A stretch of DNA of 64,000 nucleotides from Novosphingobium resinovorum (GCF_027922145.1 NZ_BSFC01000019.1:318579-382578), one strand, 5' to 3'; positions 33,462 to 42,194 are shown, counted from the first letter of the stretch. Notes: generated by a model from the letters alone, not told the origin. Translations and numbers: made by a program.

Positions 33462-34046
33462 ATGATCGTTCTTGCATCCCAGAGCGGCTCACGCCGCGCC
33501 ATGCTCGAAGCGGCGGGCATCGCCTACCGCGCCCAGCCCGCCCATGTCGACGAACGCGGGATCGAGGCGGCGCTCGGCGATGCCTCCGCGCCCGAAGTCG
33601 CGTTGGAACTTGCGAAAGCAAAGGCCCTGAATGTTTCACGTGAAACATCGGGTGCGGTCGTGCTCGGTAGCGATTCCCTCGTGTCCTGCGGTGGGCGGCG
33701 GTTCGACAAGCCCGCCAGCCGGGAGAACGCGGCCGAGCATCTGCGTTTCTTCTCGGGCAAGGTGATGGAGCTGCACAGCGCGGCTGCCCTCGTGCGCGAT
33801 GGCGAAGTGCTCTGGGCGGAGAATGCGGTGGCGCAGTTGCATGTCGCGGATTTGTCCGATGCCTTCATCGAGAGTTACCTCGACGCGGAATGGCCCGAAG
33901 TCGGTGCCTGCGTCGGCGTCTTCCGGATCGAGGGGCGCGGCGTGCAGCTGTTCGAGAAGATCGACGGCGATTACTTCACGATTCTGGGCATGCCGCTGCT
34001 CAAGGTCCAGGCGGCGCTGCGCGGATTGGGAGTCCTGACGCGATGA
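33462..34046 (+). CDS. maf: Maf-family nucleoside triphosphate pyrophosphatase
   Basis: A 194-residue house-cleaning pyrophosphatase acting on non-canonical or excess NTPs. The N-terminal signature [18 protein letters not shown] is clear, with [19 protein letters not shown] (the catalytic Asp region) and a late [20 protein letters not shown] perfect parS palindrome is part of its coding sequence. Its stop overlaps the aroE start (ATGA). Confidence 0.94.
   Translation: MIVLASQSGSRRAMLEAAGIAYRAQPAHVDERGIEAALGDASAPEVALELAKAKALNVSRETSGAVVLGSDSLVSCGGRRFDKPASRENAAEHLRFFSGKVMELHSAAALVRDGEVLWAENAVAQLHVADLSDAFIESYLDAEWPEVGACVGVFRIEGRGVQLFEKIDGDYFTILGMPLLKVQAALRGLGVLTR
33632..33647. promoter_or_regulatory. 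parS site, canonical palindrome TGTTTCACGTGAAACA
   Basis: A perfect 16-base match to the canonical bacterial parS sequence. It lies inside maf, only about 1.1 kb from the predicted origin, the closest site to it. Confidence 0.92.
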
Positions 34047-34897
34047 CACGCTATGCCGAAGTGATCGGCGATCCGATCGCGCAGTCCAAGTCGCCAGCGA
34101 TCCACAATTTCTGGCTTGCCGAACTGGGGATCGAAGGCCGCTACGACCACTGCCTCGTCAAGCTGGAGGACCTCGGCGACTATCTCGCGAAGCGCCGCGC
34201 CGATCCCGACTGGCGCGGCTGCAACGTGACGATGCCGCACAAGCTGTCGATCCTGCCGCTGATGGACCGGCTCGACCCCCTCGCTGCGCAGATCGGCGCG
34301 GTCAACACCGTCGTGCGCGAGTCCGACGGCACCCTTACCGGCTACAACACCGACGCGCCGGGATTCCTGGAGCCGGTGCGCGATGAACTGGCGAAGACGC
34401 ACCTGTTCCGCATGGCGCGCATCCTCGGGACCGGCGGCGCGGCGCGGGCGATCATCGCGGCGCTGGCCAACGAGCATTTCGTCATCGTCCTCGCGGGCCG
34501 CGATCCGGCCAAGGCGCGCGCCATGCTCGACGAACTTGCGCCGGGCGGCGAGCACCACGCCATCGGCCTCGACCACTTCGCCGATGCCACCGACTTCGCC
34601 TTTGACGACCGCGAGCAGTGCTTCGACCTCGTCGTCAACGCCAGCCCGCTCGGCATGACCGGGCAGCCGCCGCTGGCCTTCGACTTCAGCCACGCCCCGC
34701 CGCGCAGCGTGGTCTACGATATCGTCACCAGTCCGCTCGACACGCAGTTCCTGCAGGATGCACGCGGCGCCGGGTTCGAGACGGTGGACGGCCTCGCCAT
34801 GTTGATCGGCCAGGCGGACTCGGCCTTCACGCATTTCTTCGGCGCCCGCCCTCCCCGCGACCGCGATGCCGCTCTGCGCGAGTTGATTCTCAAATGA
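34043..34897 (+). CDS. aroE: Shikimate dehydrogenase
   Basis: A 284-residue NADPH enzyme that reduces 3-dehydroshikimate in aromatic amino acid synthesis. [17 protein letters not shown] holds the shikimate-binding serines, GCNVTMPHK the catalytic Lys and NTDAPGF the Asp. The nucleotide loop is [14 protein letters not shown], with [13 protein letters not shown] later on. The ATG at 34043 overlaps the maf stop by four bases, and the gene's stop overlaps the coaE start in the same way. Confidence 0.96.
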   Translation: MTRYAEVIGDPIAQSKSPAIHNFWLAELGIEGRYDHCLVKLEDLGDYLAKRRADPDWRGCNVTMPHKLSILPLMDRLDPLAAQIGAVNTVVRESDGTLTGYNTDAPGFLEPVRDELAKTHLFRMARILGTGGAARAIIAALANEHFVIVLAGRDPAKARAMLDELAPGGEHHAIGLDHFADATDFAFDDREQCFDLVVNASPLGMTGQPPLAFDFSHAPPRSVVYDIVTSPLDTQFLQDARGAGFETVDGLAMLIGQADSAFTHFFGARPPRDRDAALRELILK

Positions 34898-35481
34898 AAA
34901 TTCTGGGCCTCACCGGATCGATCGGCATGGGCAAGTCGACCGTTGCGCAGATGCTGCGCGACCTCGACGTGCCGGTGTTCGATGCCGATGCGGCGGTGCA
35001 CGAACTGCAGGGTCCGAACGGCGCGCTGGTGCCGCTGATCGAGGCGGCCTTTCCCGGCACTACGGATGCGTCAGGTGTCGTTAGACCCCTGCTGGGTGCC
35101 GTCGTGTTCCAGGACAAGGACAAGCTCGCGACTCTGGAGCGAATCGTCCACCCCGCCGTCGCGGCGATGCGGGGGGACTTCCTGCGGGACAATGCCGAGG
35201 CGCCGCTGGTCGTCTTCGACATTCCGCTGCTCTACGAAAAGGGTAGCGAAAAGGGCCTCGATGCCGTCGCGGTAGTGTCCGCCCCGGCCGGGGAACAGCG
35301 TCGCCGGGTGCTCGCGCGGCCGGGTATGACTGCGGAAAAATTCGAGCAGATTCTGGCACTTCAGGTGCCCGATGCGCAGAAACGCGCGCGTGCCGACTAC
35401 GTGATCGACACCGGCTTGACCCTTGATGCGACGCGCGAACAGGTGGCCGGTATCGTGCAGGCGCTGAGGCGAGCCGAATAA
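34894..35481 (+). CDS. coaE: Dephospho-CoA kinase
   Basis: A 195-residue P-loop kinase for the last step of coenzyme A synthesis. Walker A is GLTGSIGMGKSTVAQ (about residues 5-19). VFDADAAVHEL follows, and VFDIPLLYEKG and VSAPAGEQRRRVLAR complete the CoaE pattern. Its ATG overlaps the aroE stop (ATGA), so maf, aroE and coaE are translationally coupled. Confidence 0.96.
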   Translation: MKILGLTGSIGMGKSTVAQMLRDLDVPVFDADAAVHELQGPNGALVPLIEAAFPGTTDASGVVRPLLGAVVFQDKDKLATLERIVHPAVAAMRGDFLRDNAEAPLVVFDIPLLYEKGSEKGLDAVAVVSAPAGEQRRRVLARPGMTAEKFEQILALQVPDAQKRARADYVIDTGLTLDATREQVAGIVQALRRAE

Positions 35482-35531
35482 TCCGCTCCAGCCCCTTGCG
35501 CATGGGGGCGCACAGGCAGATATGGAGAGGG

Positions 35532-36215
35532 ATGAGAGAGATCATCTTCGACACCGAAACGACCGGCTTCGACCCGAAAAACGGGGACCGCATGGTGGAA
35601 ATCGGCTGCATCGAGATGGTCAACCGGGTGCTGACCGGCCGTACCTACCACGCCTATTTCAACCCCGAGCGCGGCATGCCTGCGGAGGCCGAGGCGGTGC
35701 ACGGCCTGTCCGACGCCTTCCTCGCCGACAAGCCCCTGTTCTCGGCCTGCGCGCAGGAATTCCTCGACTTCATCGAGGACAGCGCGATGGTGGCGCACAA
35801 CGCCAACTTCGACTTCAACTTCATCAACGCCGAGCTGAAGCTATGCGGGCTTCCCGAGGTTTCGCGTGAGCGCATGGTCGATACCGTGGCGCTCGCCAAG
35901 GTGCGCCATCCCGGCGCCAAGCTCTCGCTCGACGCGCTTTGCAGTCGCTACGGGATAGACCGCAGCCACCGCACCAAACACGGGGCGCTGCTCGACTCCG
36001 AACTGCTTGCCCAAGTTTACGTGGAACTGCGGGGAGGTCGTCAGATCGGCCTCGAACTTTCTGCAGAAACCACTGAGATCGTGACGGAAATCAAGGTTCT
36101 CAACACGAAGAACCGTATTTTCCGTCAGCCGCGTCCCCACGCGGCTACCGAGGCGGAACTCTCTGCGCACGCAGAGTTTCTCAAGTCGGTCGATACCCCG
36201 CTCTGGGGTGCCTGA
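35532..36215 (+). CDS. dnaQ: DNA polymerase III epsilon subunit (3'-5' proofreading exonuclease)
   Basis: A 227-residue DEDDh exonuclease that proofreads the replicative polymerase. Exo I is IIFDTETTGFDP (Asp7, Glu9), exo II is AHNANFDFNFIN and exo III is HGALLDSELLAQVY. A C-terminal tail for alpha-subunit binding ends TPLWGA. The ATG at 35532 follows GGAGAGG; an upstream in-frame start at 35496 is not conserved. Position next to coaE near the origin is conserved in alphaproteobacteria. Confidence 0.95.
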   Translation: MREIIFDTETTGFDPKNGDRMVEIGCIEMVNRVLTGRTYHAYFNPERGMPAEAEAVHGLSDAFLADKPLFSACAQEFLDFIEDSAMVAHNANFDFNFINAELKLCGLPEVSRERMVDTVALAKVRHPGAKLSLDALCSRYGIDRSHRTKHGALLDSELLAQVYVELRGGRQIGLELSAETTEIVTEIKVLNTKNRIFRQPRPHAATEAELSAHAEFLKSVDTPLWGA

Positions 36216-36240
36216 ACTCTAAGTCTAAGGAGAAACGCCC

Positions 36241-36813
36241 ATGGATATCCGCGTCTCTGGTCACCAGGTCGAAACCGGCGAGGCCCTGCAGGTCCACGCC
36301 AACGACAAGCTCACGGCGATCATCGAGAAGTATTTCAATCGGGCGCTGTCGTCTCACGTCACTTTCGGCCGAGCGCCGGCCGGGGCGTTCAAGTGCGACA
36401 TCATCATGCACGTGATGCAGAACCTCGTGCTCAAGGGCAGCGGCATGGCGCAGGACGCGCATGTCGCCTGCGATCAGGCCGCCGAGAAGATCGACAAGCA
36501 GCTGCGCCGCTACAAGCGCCGCCTGAAGGACCGCTCCGAACAGACGGCCCATGCCAATGCGGCCGAGGACGCCGCCTACACGATCTTCGAGGAGAACGTC
36601 GCAGACAACGACACGGACGACCTCGAAGCCGACGCCCCGGTGGTCATTGCCGAAACCCGGGTGGACGTTCCCGAAGCCACCGTTTCGGACGCGGTAATGA
36701 TGCTCGACTTGCGCAATACTACGGCTCTCTTCTTCAAAAATGCTGGCACCGGGCGGCATAATATGGTCTACCGCCGCGGTGATGGGTCGATCGGCTGGGT
36801 CGAACCGCACTGA
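36241..36813 (+). CDS. hpf: Ribosome hibernation promoting factor, long form
   Basis: A 190-residue long HPF that promotes 100S ribosome dimers in stationary phase. The N-terminal S30AE domain has MDIRVSGHQVETGEALQVHA and the basic DKQLRRYKRRLKDR. The C-terminal dimerisation domain includes MMLDLRNTTALFFKNAGTG and ends YRRGDGSIGWVEPH. The ATG at 36241 is preceded by AAGGAG. An intrinsic terminator lies 45 bases downstream, before ptsN. Confidence 0.95.
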   Translation: MDIRVSGHQVETGEALQVHANDKLTAIIEKYFNRALSSHVTFGRAPAGAFKCDIIMHVMQNLVLKGSGMAQDAHVACDQAAEKIDKQLRRYKRRLKDRSEQTAHANAAEDAAYTIFEENVADNDTDDLEADAPVVIAETRVDVPEATVSDAVMMLDLRNTTALFFKNAGTGRHNMVYRRGDGSIGWVEPH

Positions 36814-36857
36814 CGCTTTTCGCGCACAGCTTCTGATCGCAACGAGAGGAAGAAACG

Positions 36858-36883
36858 AACCCCCGGTTTTCCGCCGGGGGTTT
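36858..36883 (+). terminator. Intrinsic terminator after hpf
   Basis: AACCCCCGG (36858-36866) pairs with CCGGGGGTT (36874-36882) around TTTTCCG, followed by a T. Confidence 0.8.
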
Positions 36884-36926
36884 CGGAGCATGCAATGTTG
36901 GCAACCGGTCAAGTATCAGAAACGCA

Positions 36927-37388
36927 ATGAGTGGGCTTTTTTCGCTGGCGCCCGAGGCTGTCATCACCCTCGACGCGGACAGCAAGGACATCATCCTGGA
37001 CCGCCTCGCGGCTCGGTTCGCTTCGGTCTATGGTCTCGACCATCAGGCCGTGCTGGCGCGCATCACCGAGCGTGAGCAGCTCGGCAGCACCGGGTTCGGG
37101 CGACGCATCGCCATCCCCCATGCGCGCATGGCGGGGCTGACACGTCCCGTTGCCGTGTTCATGCGCCTCGCTTCCCCGGTCGAATTCGAAGCCGCGGACG
37201 GCGTGCCGATCGACCTCGTGTTCGGCCTGCTCTCCCCCGAAGGCGCGGGCGCGACACATCTTCATGCTCTGGCGGCGATCTCGCGCATGATGCGTGACGA
37301 GCGCATGCACGAAGCTCTGCTGGCCGCTCCGGGCACCGAAGCGCTCTACAGCCTGCTGAGCAACGTCATCGACCGCGATGCCGCCTGA
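36927..37388 (+). CDS. ptsN: PTS system nitrogen regulatory protein IIA-Ntr
   Basis: A 153-residue EIIA domain of the regulatory phosphotransferase system. The phosphorylated His is residue 65 in GRRIAIPHARMAGL; GSTGFG precedes it. VDLVFGLLSPEGAGATHLHA-like sequence follows (seen as LVFGLLSPEGAGATHLHALA). hpf followed by ptsN is a common alphaproteobacterial order, though here an apparent terminator separates them. The 3' end overlaps the thioesterase gene by 11 bases. Confidence 0.93.
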   Translation: MSGLFSLAPEAVITLDADSKDIILDRLAARFASVYGLDHQAVLARITEREQLGSTGFGRRIAIPHARMAGLTRPVAVFMRLASPVEFEAADGVPIDLVFGLLSPEGAGATHLHALAAISRMMRDERMHEALLAAPGTEALYSLLSNVIDRDAA

Positions 37389-37863
37389 AGACACTGCCGA
37401 AGGCCAGAGTCAGGGCGGCGCCGGGCTCCACTGGCGCGCGCTGGAGGGGCTCTATGCCTCCGCCCCCATCAACCAGATGTTCCGCTCAAAGCTGGAAATC
37501 GTCGGCGACGGGCATGCGCGCATCACGTTCCTGGTCGAGCCCGACTGTTTCCATGCGGCCGGTGCGGCGCACGGGACCATCTATTTCAAGATGCTCGACG
37601 ATGCGGCTTTTTACGCCGCCAACACTCACGTCACCGATCGCTTCCTGCTGACGACCTCGTTCAACCTGCACTTGTCCAAGCCCATCAAGGGCGGCCGTAT
37701 CGTGTGCGAGGGCCGCTGGGTGAGCGGTCGCCGCCGCGTACTGGTGGCCGAGTCCTGGCTGATCGACGAGGACGGCGAGGAATGCGGGCGCGGCACCGGA
37801 ACGTTCATGCGATCGCGCATCGCGCTCTCCAGCCTGCCCGGCTATTCGATTCCGCAAGCCTGA
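37378..37863 (+). CDS. PaaI-family hotdog thioesterase
   Basis: A 161-residue hotdog-fold protein. The region FHAAGAAHGTIYFKMLDDAA carries the HG-x-D/E-type active-site pattern of acyl-CoA thioesterases. FLLTTSFNLHLSKPIKGGRI is the second strand pair. It begins inside ptsN and its stop overlaps the DUF1491 start by one base (TGATG). Substrate unknown. Confidence 0.88.
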   Translation: MPPEDTAEGQSQGGAGLHWRALEGLYASAPINQMFRSKLEIVGDGHARITFLVEPDCFHAAGAAHGTIYFKMLDDAAFYAANTHVTDRFLLTTSFNLHLSKPIKGGRIVCEGRWVSGRRRVLVAESWLIDEDGEECGRGTGTFMRSRIALSSLPGYSIPQA

Positions 37864-38189
37864 TGGATTCCCGCCTCCCCGCTCACCTCGAGGTTTCCGC
37901 ACTGATTCGCCGCGTCAATGGCGAGGGCGGATTCGCGACGGTGCTGGCTAAAGGCGAACAGGACGCCGGGACGATCCTTGTCGTTCTTTCGCACAATGGA
38001 TCGAATGTGCGCCTTCATGAACGGATGCCCGAACTCGACGGCACCCGGCGCTGGCGCTGCTCCAAGACTCAGGATCCTGAAAACCCGTTCGAATTTCAGG
38101 AGTACCTCGACCGGCGCAAGCGTCAGGACCCCGACGTGTGGATCATCGAACTCGATGGCGCAGACGCCGAACGTTTCATCGGGGCCTGA
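37863..38189 (+). CDS. DUF1491 family protein
   Basis: A 108-residue protein with MDSRLPAHLEVSALIRRVNG, GFATVLAKGEQDAGTILVVL and FQEYLDRRKRQDPDVWIIEL, the pattern of the small alphaproteobacterial family DUF1491. No catalytic motif is visible and function is unknown. It follows the thioesterase with a one-base overlap. The next 200 bases (38190-38389) show no gene. Confidence 0.87.
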   Translation: MDSRLPAHLEVSALIRRVNGEGGFATVLAKGEQDAGTILVVLSHNGSNVRLHERMPELDGTRRWRCSKTQDPENPFEFQEYLDRRKRQDPDVWIIELDGADAERFIGA

Positions 38190-38389
38190 CCCGGTGCGGG
38201 TTGACTTGCCCGGCCCACAGCCTAAAGGCCCCCTTCACTGACGCGAAAGCGGCTCGGACAGCACTTCGGCTTGTCCGGCTAGCACGCAGACGGGGAATCG
38301 TCGGCAGGCTCGACGGAAACAGAACGTCACTTCGTGGCATTCCGTTCCAGCCTGTGTCGGACCGGTTCACCGCCTTTGATCAAGTTTGA

Positions 38390-39016
38390 ATGCGAAAGAA
38401 AGTTGAGTGGGCGAGCGCGATTGCGCTGGCCGCGACGGTTCTCACCGCTCTTCTAGGCGCCACGGGCTCGGGCGCCGCCGCATCGGATTTCATTCCGACG
38501 CTGGTAGAAACGAAGCCCGCCCCGCAGTTCGTTTCCGAACCGGTCGTACAGGCGCTTCCCGCCGCCGAGACCGAGACCGAGGAAGCAGACGCCCCCGATG
38601 CGGATTCCCTTCAGCAACTGGTGTCTCAGCAGGAGACGCCGGACGACATGTCGCGCGACATGCGCTGCCTTGCCGGCGCGATCTACTTCGAAGCACGCGG
38701 TGAATCGCTGGAAGGCCAGCTCGCCGTTGGCCGTGTGATCGTCAACCGCACCAAGTCGGGCCGCTTCCCGACGAGCTATTGCGGCGTGGTCTACCAGCCC
38801 TCGCAGTTCTCGTTCATCCGCGGCCGTTCGATGCCCGCCGTGCGCGAGAATTCTCCGAGCTGGCAGGAAGCCGTCGCGATCGCCCAGATCGCCGAGGACG
38901 GCGCCTGGAAGAGCAAGGCCAAGGGTGCGCTGTTCTTCCACGCCAAGCGCGTCTCGCCGCGCTGGAGCAAGCTGACGAAGCTGGCTCAGGTGGATAACCA
39001 CATCTTCTATCGGTAA
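38390..39016 (+). CDS. SleB-like cell wall hydrolase
   Basis: A 208-residue exported protein. A signal or anchor segment lies in the first 30 residues (SAIALAATVLTALLGATGSG). An acidic Pro/Glu-rich linker follows. The Hydrolase_2/SleB domain (about residues 95-208) has CLAGAIYFEARGESLEGQLA with the catalytic Glu, AVGRVIVNRTKSGRFP, YQPSQFSFIRG and a closing LFFHAK. It likely cleaves peptidoglycan. A palindromic repeat follows. Confidence 0.9.
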   Translation: MRKKVEWASAIALAATVLTALLGATGSGAAASDFIPTLVETKPAPQFVSEPVVQALPAAETETEEADAPDADSLQQLVSQQETPDDMSRDMRCLAGAIYFEARGESLEGQLAVGRVIVNRTKSGRFPTSYCGVVYQPSQFSFIRGRSMPAVRENSPSWQEAVAIAQIAEDGAWKSKAKGALFFHAKRVSPRWSKLTKLAQVDNHIFYR

Positions 39017-39024
39017 TTCTCGTT

Positions 39025-39100
39025 CGTCATTGCGAGCGAAGCGAAGCAACCCAGGGCGGTTTACGCCGCCCTGGGTTGCTTCGCTTCGCTCGCAATGACG
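39025..39100. repeat. GTCATTGCGAGC palindromic element, copy 7
   Basis: Between the convergent SleB-like and xth genes. The variable dinucleotide is GA; CAACCCAGG replaces the common CAATCCAGG, matched in the other arm. Confidence 0.9.
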
Positions 39101-39107
39101 AAGAGTT

Positions 39108-39884
39108 TCAGGCGGCCTTCAGTTCGACCCACACAGGCGCATGGTCGCTGGCCTTTTCCCGCCCGCGATGAACCTTGTCGACACCGCACGCCGCCAGCCG
39201 GTCCGCCAGTTCGGGCGAGAGCAGCGAGTGGTCGATGCGGAAGCCGTGGTCGCGCTGCCAGGCGCCTGCCTGATAGTCCCAGTAGGTCCACACCCCGCCG
39301 CGCGGATTGTGGGTGGCCAGCGCGTCGGTCCAGCCGTCTCCTAGGAGGCGGAAGTAGGCGTCCCGCGATTCCGGCTGCATCAGCGCGTCGGAGGCCATTG
39401 CAGAGGGCGTCCAAACGTCGCGGTCGGTCGGGATGACGTTGTAGTCGCCGGTGATGATGGCCGGCACTTCCTCGGCCTTGATCACGTCCATGCGGCGGCG
39501 CAGGCGTTCCATCCAGCGCAGCTTGTAGTCGAACTTGGGGCCGGGCAGCGGATTGCCGTTGGGCAGGTAGATGCACACGACCCGCACGCCGAAGACCTGC
39601 GCTTCGAGATAGCGCGAATGTTCGTCCTCGGGCTCGCCATCGAGGCCGCGCTGGACTTCGACGGGCATTTCCCCGTCGGCGAGGATGGCGACGCCGTTGA
39701 AGCCCTTCTGGCCGTGCCAGATGCCCTTGTAGCCCAGCTTCTCGAACTCGGCGATGGGGAAGCCTTCGTCCTGCGTCTTGATCTCCTGCAGGCAGGCGAC
39801 GGCGGGGCGGGTTTCCTCCAGCCATTCGAGCAGTCGGGGCAGGCGTGCCTTCACGCCGTTGATGTTGAAGGTGGAGATCTTCAT
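39108..39884 (-). CDS. xth: Exodeoxyribonuclease III
   Basis: A 258-residue EEP-family nuclease, an AP endonuclease and 3'-5' exonuclease of base excision repair. MKISTFNINGVKARLPRLLE, ACLQEIKTQDEGFP (metal-binding Glu), ITGDYNVIPTDRDVW and the closing SDHAPVWVEL are all intact. Its ATG overlaps the erpA stop by four bases, so the two genes form an operon. Confidence 0.96.
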   Translation of the reverse strand: MKISTFNINGVKARLPRLLEWLEETRPAVACLQEIKTQDEGFPIAEFEKLGYKGIWHGQKGFNGVAILADGEMPVEVQRGLDGEPEDEHSRYLEAQVFGVRVVCIYLPNGNPLPGPKFDYKLRWMERLRRRMDVIKAEEVPAIITGDYNVIPTDRDVWTPSAMASDALMQPESRDAYFRLLGDGWTDALATHNPRGGVWTYWDYQAGAWQRDHGFRIDHSLLSPELADRLAACGVDKVHRGREKASDHAPVWVELKAA

Positions 39885-40213
39885 ACCGAGAAGCTGGACC
39901 CGCAGCCGCAGCCTGCCGCCGCGTTCGGATTCTCCACCCGGAATGCCGCGCCGCCCAGCGACTCCACGAAATCGACGACGCAGCCCTGGACGAGGTCGAG
40001 GCTGACCGAGTCGACGAGGAGCTTCACCCCGTCGGTCTCGGCCACGCTGTCGTCCGCGTCGGGGGCGTCGGCGAGGCCGAACTTGTACTGGAAGCCCGAG
40101 CAGCCTCCGCCTTCGACGGCAAGCCGCAGGATTGCGGGCTTGCCCTGCTTGCTCGCGATCGCGGCGACGCGCGCGGCGGCCGAGGGGCTGAGAGTCACGG
40201 TCTGCTGTTCCAT
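39881..40213 (-). CDS. erpA: Iron-sulfur cluster insertion protein ErpA (HesB/IscA family)
   Basis: A 110-residue A-type carrier that delivers Fe-S clusters. The three cluster cysteines are seen in VEGGGCSGFQYKFGL and the tail NPNAAAGCGCGSSFSV. The ATG at 40213 is chosen: upstream in-frame sequence translates a dispersed repeat (LSLSKGHPELVEG) and is not real protein. It overlaps xth downstream. Confidence 0.93.
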   Translation of the reverse strand: MEQQTVTLSPSAAARVAAIASKQGKPAILRLAVEGGGCSGFQYKFGLADAPDADDSVAETDGVKLLVDSVSLDLVQGCVVDFVESLGGAAFRVENPNAAAGCGCGSSFSV

Positions 40214-40237
40214 GCGTCCGATGTAGGCGCGGCCTGA

Positions 40238-40333
40238 CCCTTCGACAAGCTCGGGGTGACCCTTCGACAGGCTCAGGGTGAGCGGACGTGGCGCCACACC
40301 TCCAACTCCGCTCAGGTTGAGCCTGTCGAAGCC
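40238..40333. repeat. Dispersed repeat CCTTCGACAAGCTC family, three units
   Basis: Two direct units (40238-40260 and 40260-40286) face one inverted unit (40307-40333). It fills the gap between the minus-strand CBS gene and erpA. Confidence 0.78.
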
Positions 40334-40334
40334 C

Positions 40335-40760
40335 TTACGCCGTCTGGATGTAATCCCGCATCGCGGCAGCCTCGTTCTCGATCTTGTCGATCCGGTATTT
40401 CACCAGATCGCCGATCGACACGAACCCGACCATGCGCCCGTTCTTCACCACGGGCAGGTGGCGAATGCGGCGGCGGGTCATCAGCGACAGCGCCGCCATG
40501 ACCGAGGTTTCGGGCTCGATGGTCACGGGCAGCGCGGTCATGATGTGGCCGAGCGGCATGTCGAGCATGTCGGCGCCCAGTTCGCGCAGTTTGTAGATTA
40601 CGTCGCGTTCGGAGAAGATTCCGGCGATTTCGCCGTTTTCCATCACCGGCACTGCGCCGATTCTCTTTTCGGCGAGGATTCCGGCGGCCTCGCGCACGGT
40701 CATGGCAACGTCGCAAGTGACTACGGCATCGCGGCCTTCGATAATTCGACCGATGGTCAT
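40335..40760 (-). CDS. CBS-domain protein
   Basis: A 141-residue protein made of two tandem CBS repeats: VREAAGILAEKRIGAVPVME with GIFSERDVIYKL, then MAALSLMTRRRIRHLPVVKN with GFVSIGDLVKYRI. Stand-alone CBS pairs usually bind adenosine ligands; the partner here is unknown. The ATG at 40760 (MTIGRI) gives the family start. It begins a few bases from a repeat at its 3' end. Confidence 0.92.
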   Translation of the reverse strand: MTIGRIIEGRDAVVTCDVAMTVREAAGILAEKRIGAVPVMENGEIAGIFSERDVIYKLRELGADMLDMPLGHIMTALPVTIEPETSVMAALSLMTRRRIRHLPVVKNGRMVGFVSIGDLVKYRIDKIENEAAAMRDYIQTA

Positions 40761-40892
40761 CGTCAGCTCTCCCTGTTCCTGAAAGGAGCCTCTGTTCCCG
40801 CAGCTTGCCCCCGGGGCGGAGCGTATCACAGCCGCGTCGGACTCGTCACGTCATGCTTGCGATGAGACGCCGTCAGGCCCAGATAGGGCGCG

Positions 40893-41189
40893 ATGATACC
40901 GTCTTCGCCCCTCGACGATCCCGGCAAGGCCGCCCATGCCTGGGCGCGCTACCTGCGCATCATGCGCTGGATGATGACGATCACGGTCGGGCTGGTGATC
41001 GGGTCGATAATCCTGCTGTACCGCTCCAACGGGATGGTCTCGATCCACTTCTACATCGCGACCGCGCTGGGCATCGGTTTCACCATGCTGCTGGCCTCGG
41101 CGCTGATGGGCCTCGCGTTCCTGTCGAGCGGGACCGGGCATGACGAGGCGATCGTCGATCCGCTCGAGGATGATGATCCTTACAAGTAA
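40893..41189 (+). CDS. Small membrane protein, two predicted helices
   Basis: A 98-residue protein with hydrophobic segments WMMTITVGLVIGSIILLYRS (about residues 26-45) and FYIATALGIGFTMLLASALM (about 53-72), and an acidic C-terminal tail ending EDDDPYK. The family is not recognised. It lies alone between the minus-strand CBS gene and a repeat. Confidence 0.75.
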   Translation: MIPSSPLDDPGKAAHAWARYLRIMRWMMTITVGLVIGSIILLYRSNGMVSIHFYIATALGIGFTMLLASALMGLAFLSSGTGHDEAIVDPLEDDDPYK

Positions 41190-41202
41190 GGGCCCGCCGT
41201 CA

Positions 41203-41346
41203 GCCCCACCCCGCTGCGACTAGGGAGCAAGCTCCCAAGTCTCGCTGCCCCTCCCGCAAGCGGGAGGGGAGATGTGCGTCAGCCCTCCCGCTTGCGGGAG
41301 GGTCGGGAGGCTCGAGAGCGTAGCGAACCAGCCGGACGGGGTGGGC
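41203..41346. repeat. Dispersed repeat, CCCACCCCGCTGCGAC family with nested inverted repeats
   Basis: Outer arms CCCCACCCCG and CGGGGTGGGC enclose CCCTCCCGCAAGCGGGAGGG and a second CCCTCCCGCTTGCGGGAGGG palindrome. It is related to 30201-30282. It lies between convergent genes. Confidence 0.78.
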
Positions 41347-41347
41347 C

Positions 41348-41716
41348 TCAACCTCCCGGCGCGTGCAGGCGAAATTCCTCGACCGGCTCGCCGCCGATGA
41401 GGTGCTGCTGGATGATCCGCTCCAGCACGTCCTCGTCGCACGAGTGATACCAGACTCCGTCCGGCCACACGACCGCGACCGGCCCGGCGTGGCAGATGCG
41501 CAGGCAGTCCGCCTTGGTGCGGGCCACGCCGCCCTTTCCGTCCAGCCCGAGCTGCTTGAGCCGCTTCTTGAGGAACTTCCACGCGGCCTGCCCCTTCTCG
41601 GGCGAGCAGCATTCGCCCTTTTGCGGTTCGGCGCATATGAAGATGTGGCGGCGGATCATGTCGCTGCCGGTCTTGGCGAAGGCTTCCTCGGCCTTGGCGA
41701 TGGCGTGGTGGCTCAT
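41348..41716 (-). CDS. Thioredoxin-like (2Fe-2S) ferredoxin domain protein
   Basis: A 122-residue protein with the cysteine set of thioredoxin-like [2Fe-2S] ferredoxins: HIFICAEPQKGECC and, about 40 residues later, DCLRICHAGPVAVVWPDGVW. The electron partner is unknown. The ATG at 41716 overlaps the thioesterase stop by four bases; an ATG at 41731 is an alternative. Confidence 0.88.
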   Translation of the reverse strand: MSHHAIAKAEEAFAKTGSDMIRRHIFICAEPQKGECCSPEKGQAAWKFLKKRLKQLGLDGKGGVARTKADCLRICHAGPVAVVWPDGVWYHSCDEDVLERIIQQHLIGGEPVEEFRLHAPGG

Positions 41717-42144
41717 GGCCGCAGTTTCCATTCCTCGGTCTGGCTGGCGAAAGTGGCTGGCATCGGCGCAGGGCCGTCCTCGCCGACCGTTACCATCGTG
41801 GAGCGGGAGAACGCGACGATCCGGTCGTCCTGCGTCACCAACTGGACGAGGCCGTGGCTGGAACGCCCGACCTGCTCGATGGCGGTATGGACGGTCAGGG
41901 CATCGGGATAGTGCGCCTCGCCGAGATATTCGATGCCGATGCTGACGATCATCGAGGACAGACCGACAAGTCCCTCGCGATAGCGACTGGCACGGTGAAA
42001 GCGCACGCGGCCATCCTCGAGGAATCCGGCCATCGCCACGTTGTTGATGTGCATGTTGACGTCGAGATCGCCGAAGCGCGGCTCGATGCGGCAGGAAAAC
42101 GGGTAGCGCGCGGGATCGAGCAGCGCGGGATCGGGTTTCGGCAT
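41713..42144 (-). CDS. Acyl-CoA thioesterase, 4HBT hotdog family
   Basis: A 143-residue hotdog protein with RIEPRFGDLDVNMHINNVAM, where the Asp is the catalytic residue of 4-hydroxybenzoyl-CoA-type thioesterases, and SIGIEYLGEAHYPDALTVHT. It lies upstream of, and overlaps, the ferredoxin-like gene. Confidence 0.88.
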   Translation of the reverse strand: MPKPDPALLDPARYPFSCRIEPRFGDLDVNMHINNVAMAGFLEDGRVRFHRASRYREGLVGLSSMIVSIGIEYLGEAHYPDALTVHTAIEQVGRSSHGLVQLVTQDDRIVAFSRSTMVTVGEDGPAPMPATFASQTEEWKLRP

Positions 42145-42194
42145 ACCCGGTGAAGGTAGGAAGTGTGGGCCTTGAGGTCCAGCCCGTCCGGGCG

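Noticed and set aside
40214..40297. N-terminal extension of ErpA
   Set aside because: It translates the CCTTCGACAAGCTC repeat (LSLSKGHPELVEG); the conserved ErpA start is at 40213.
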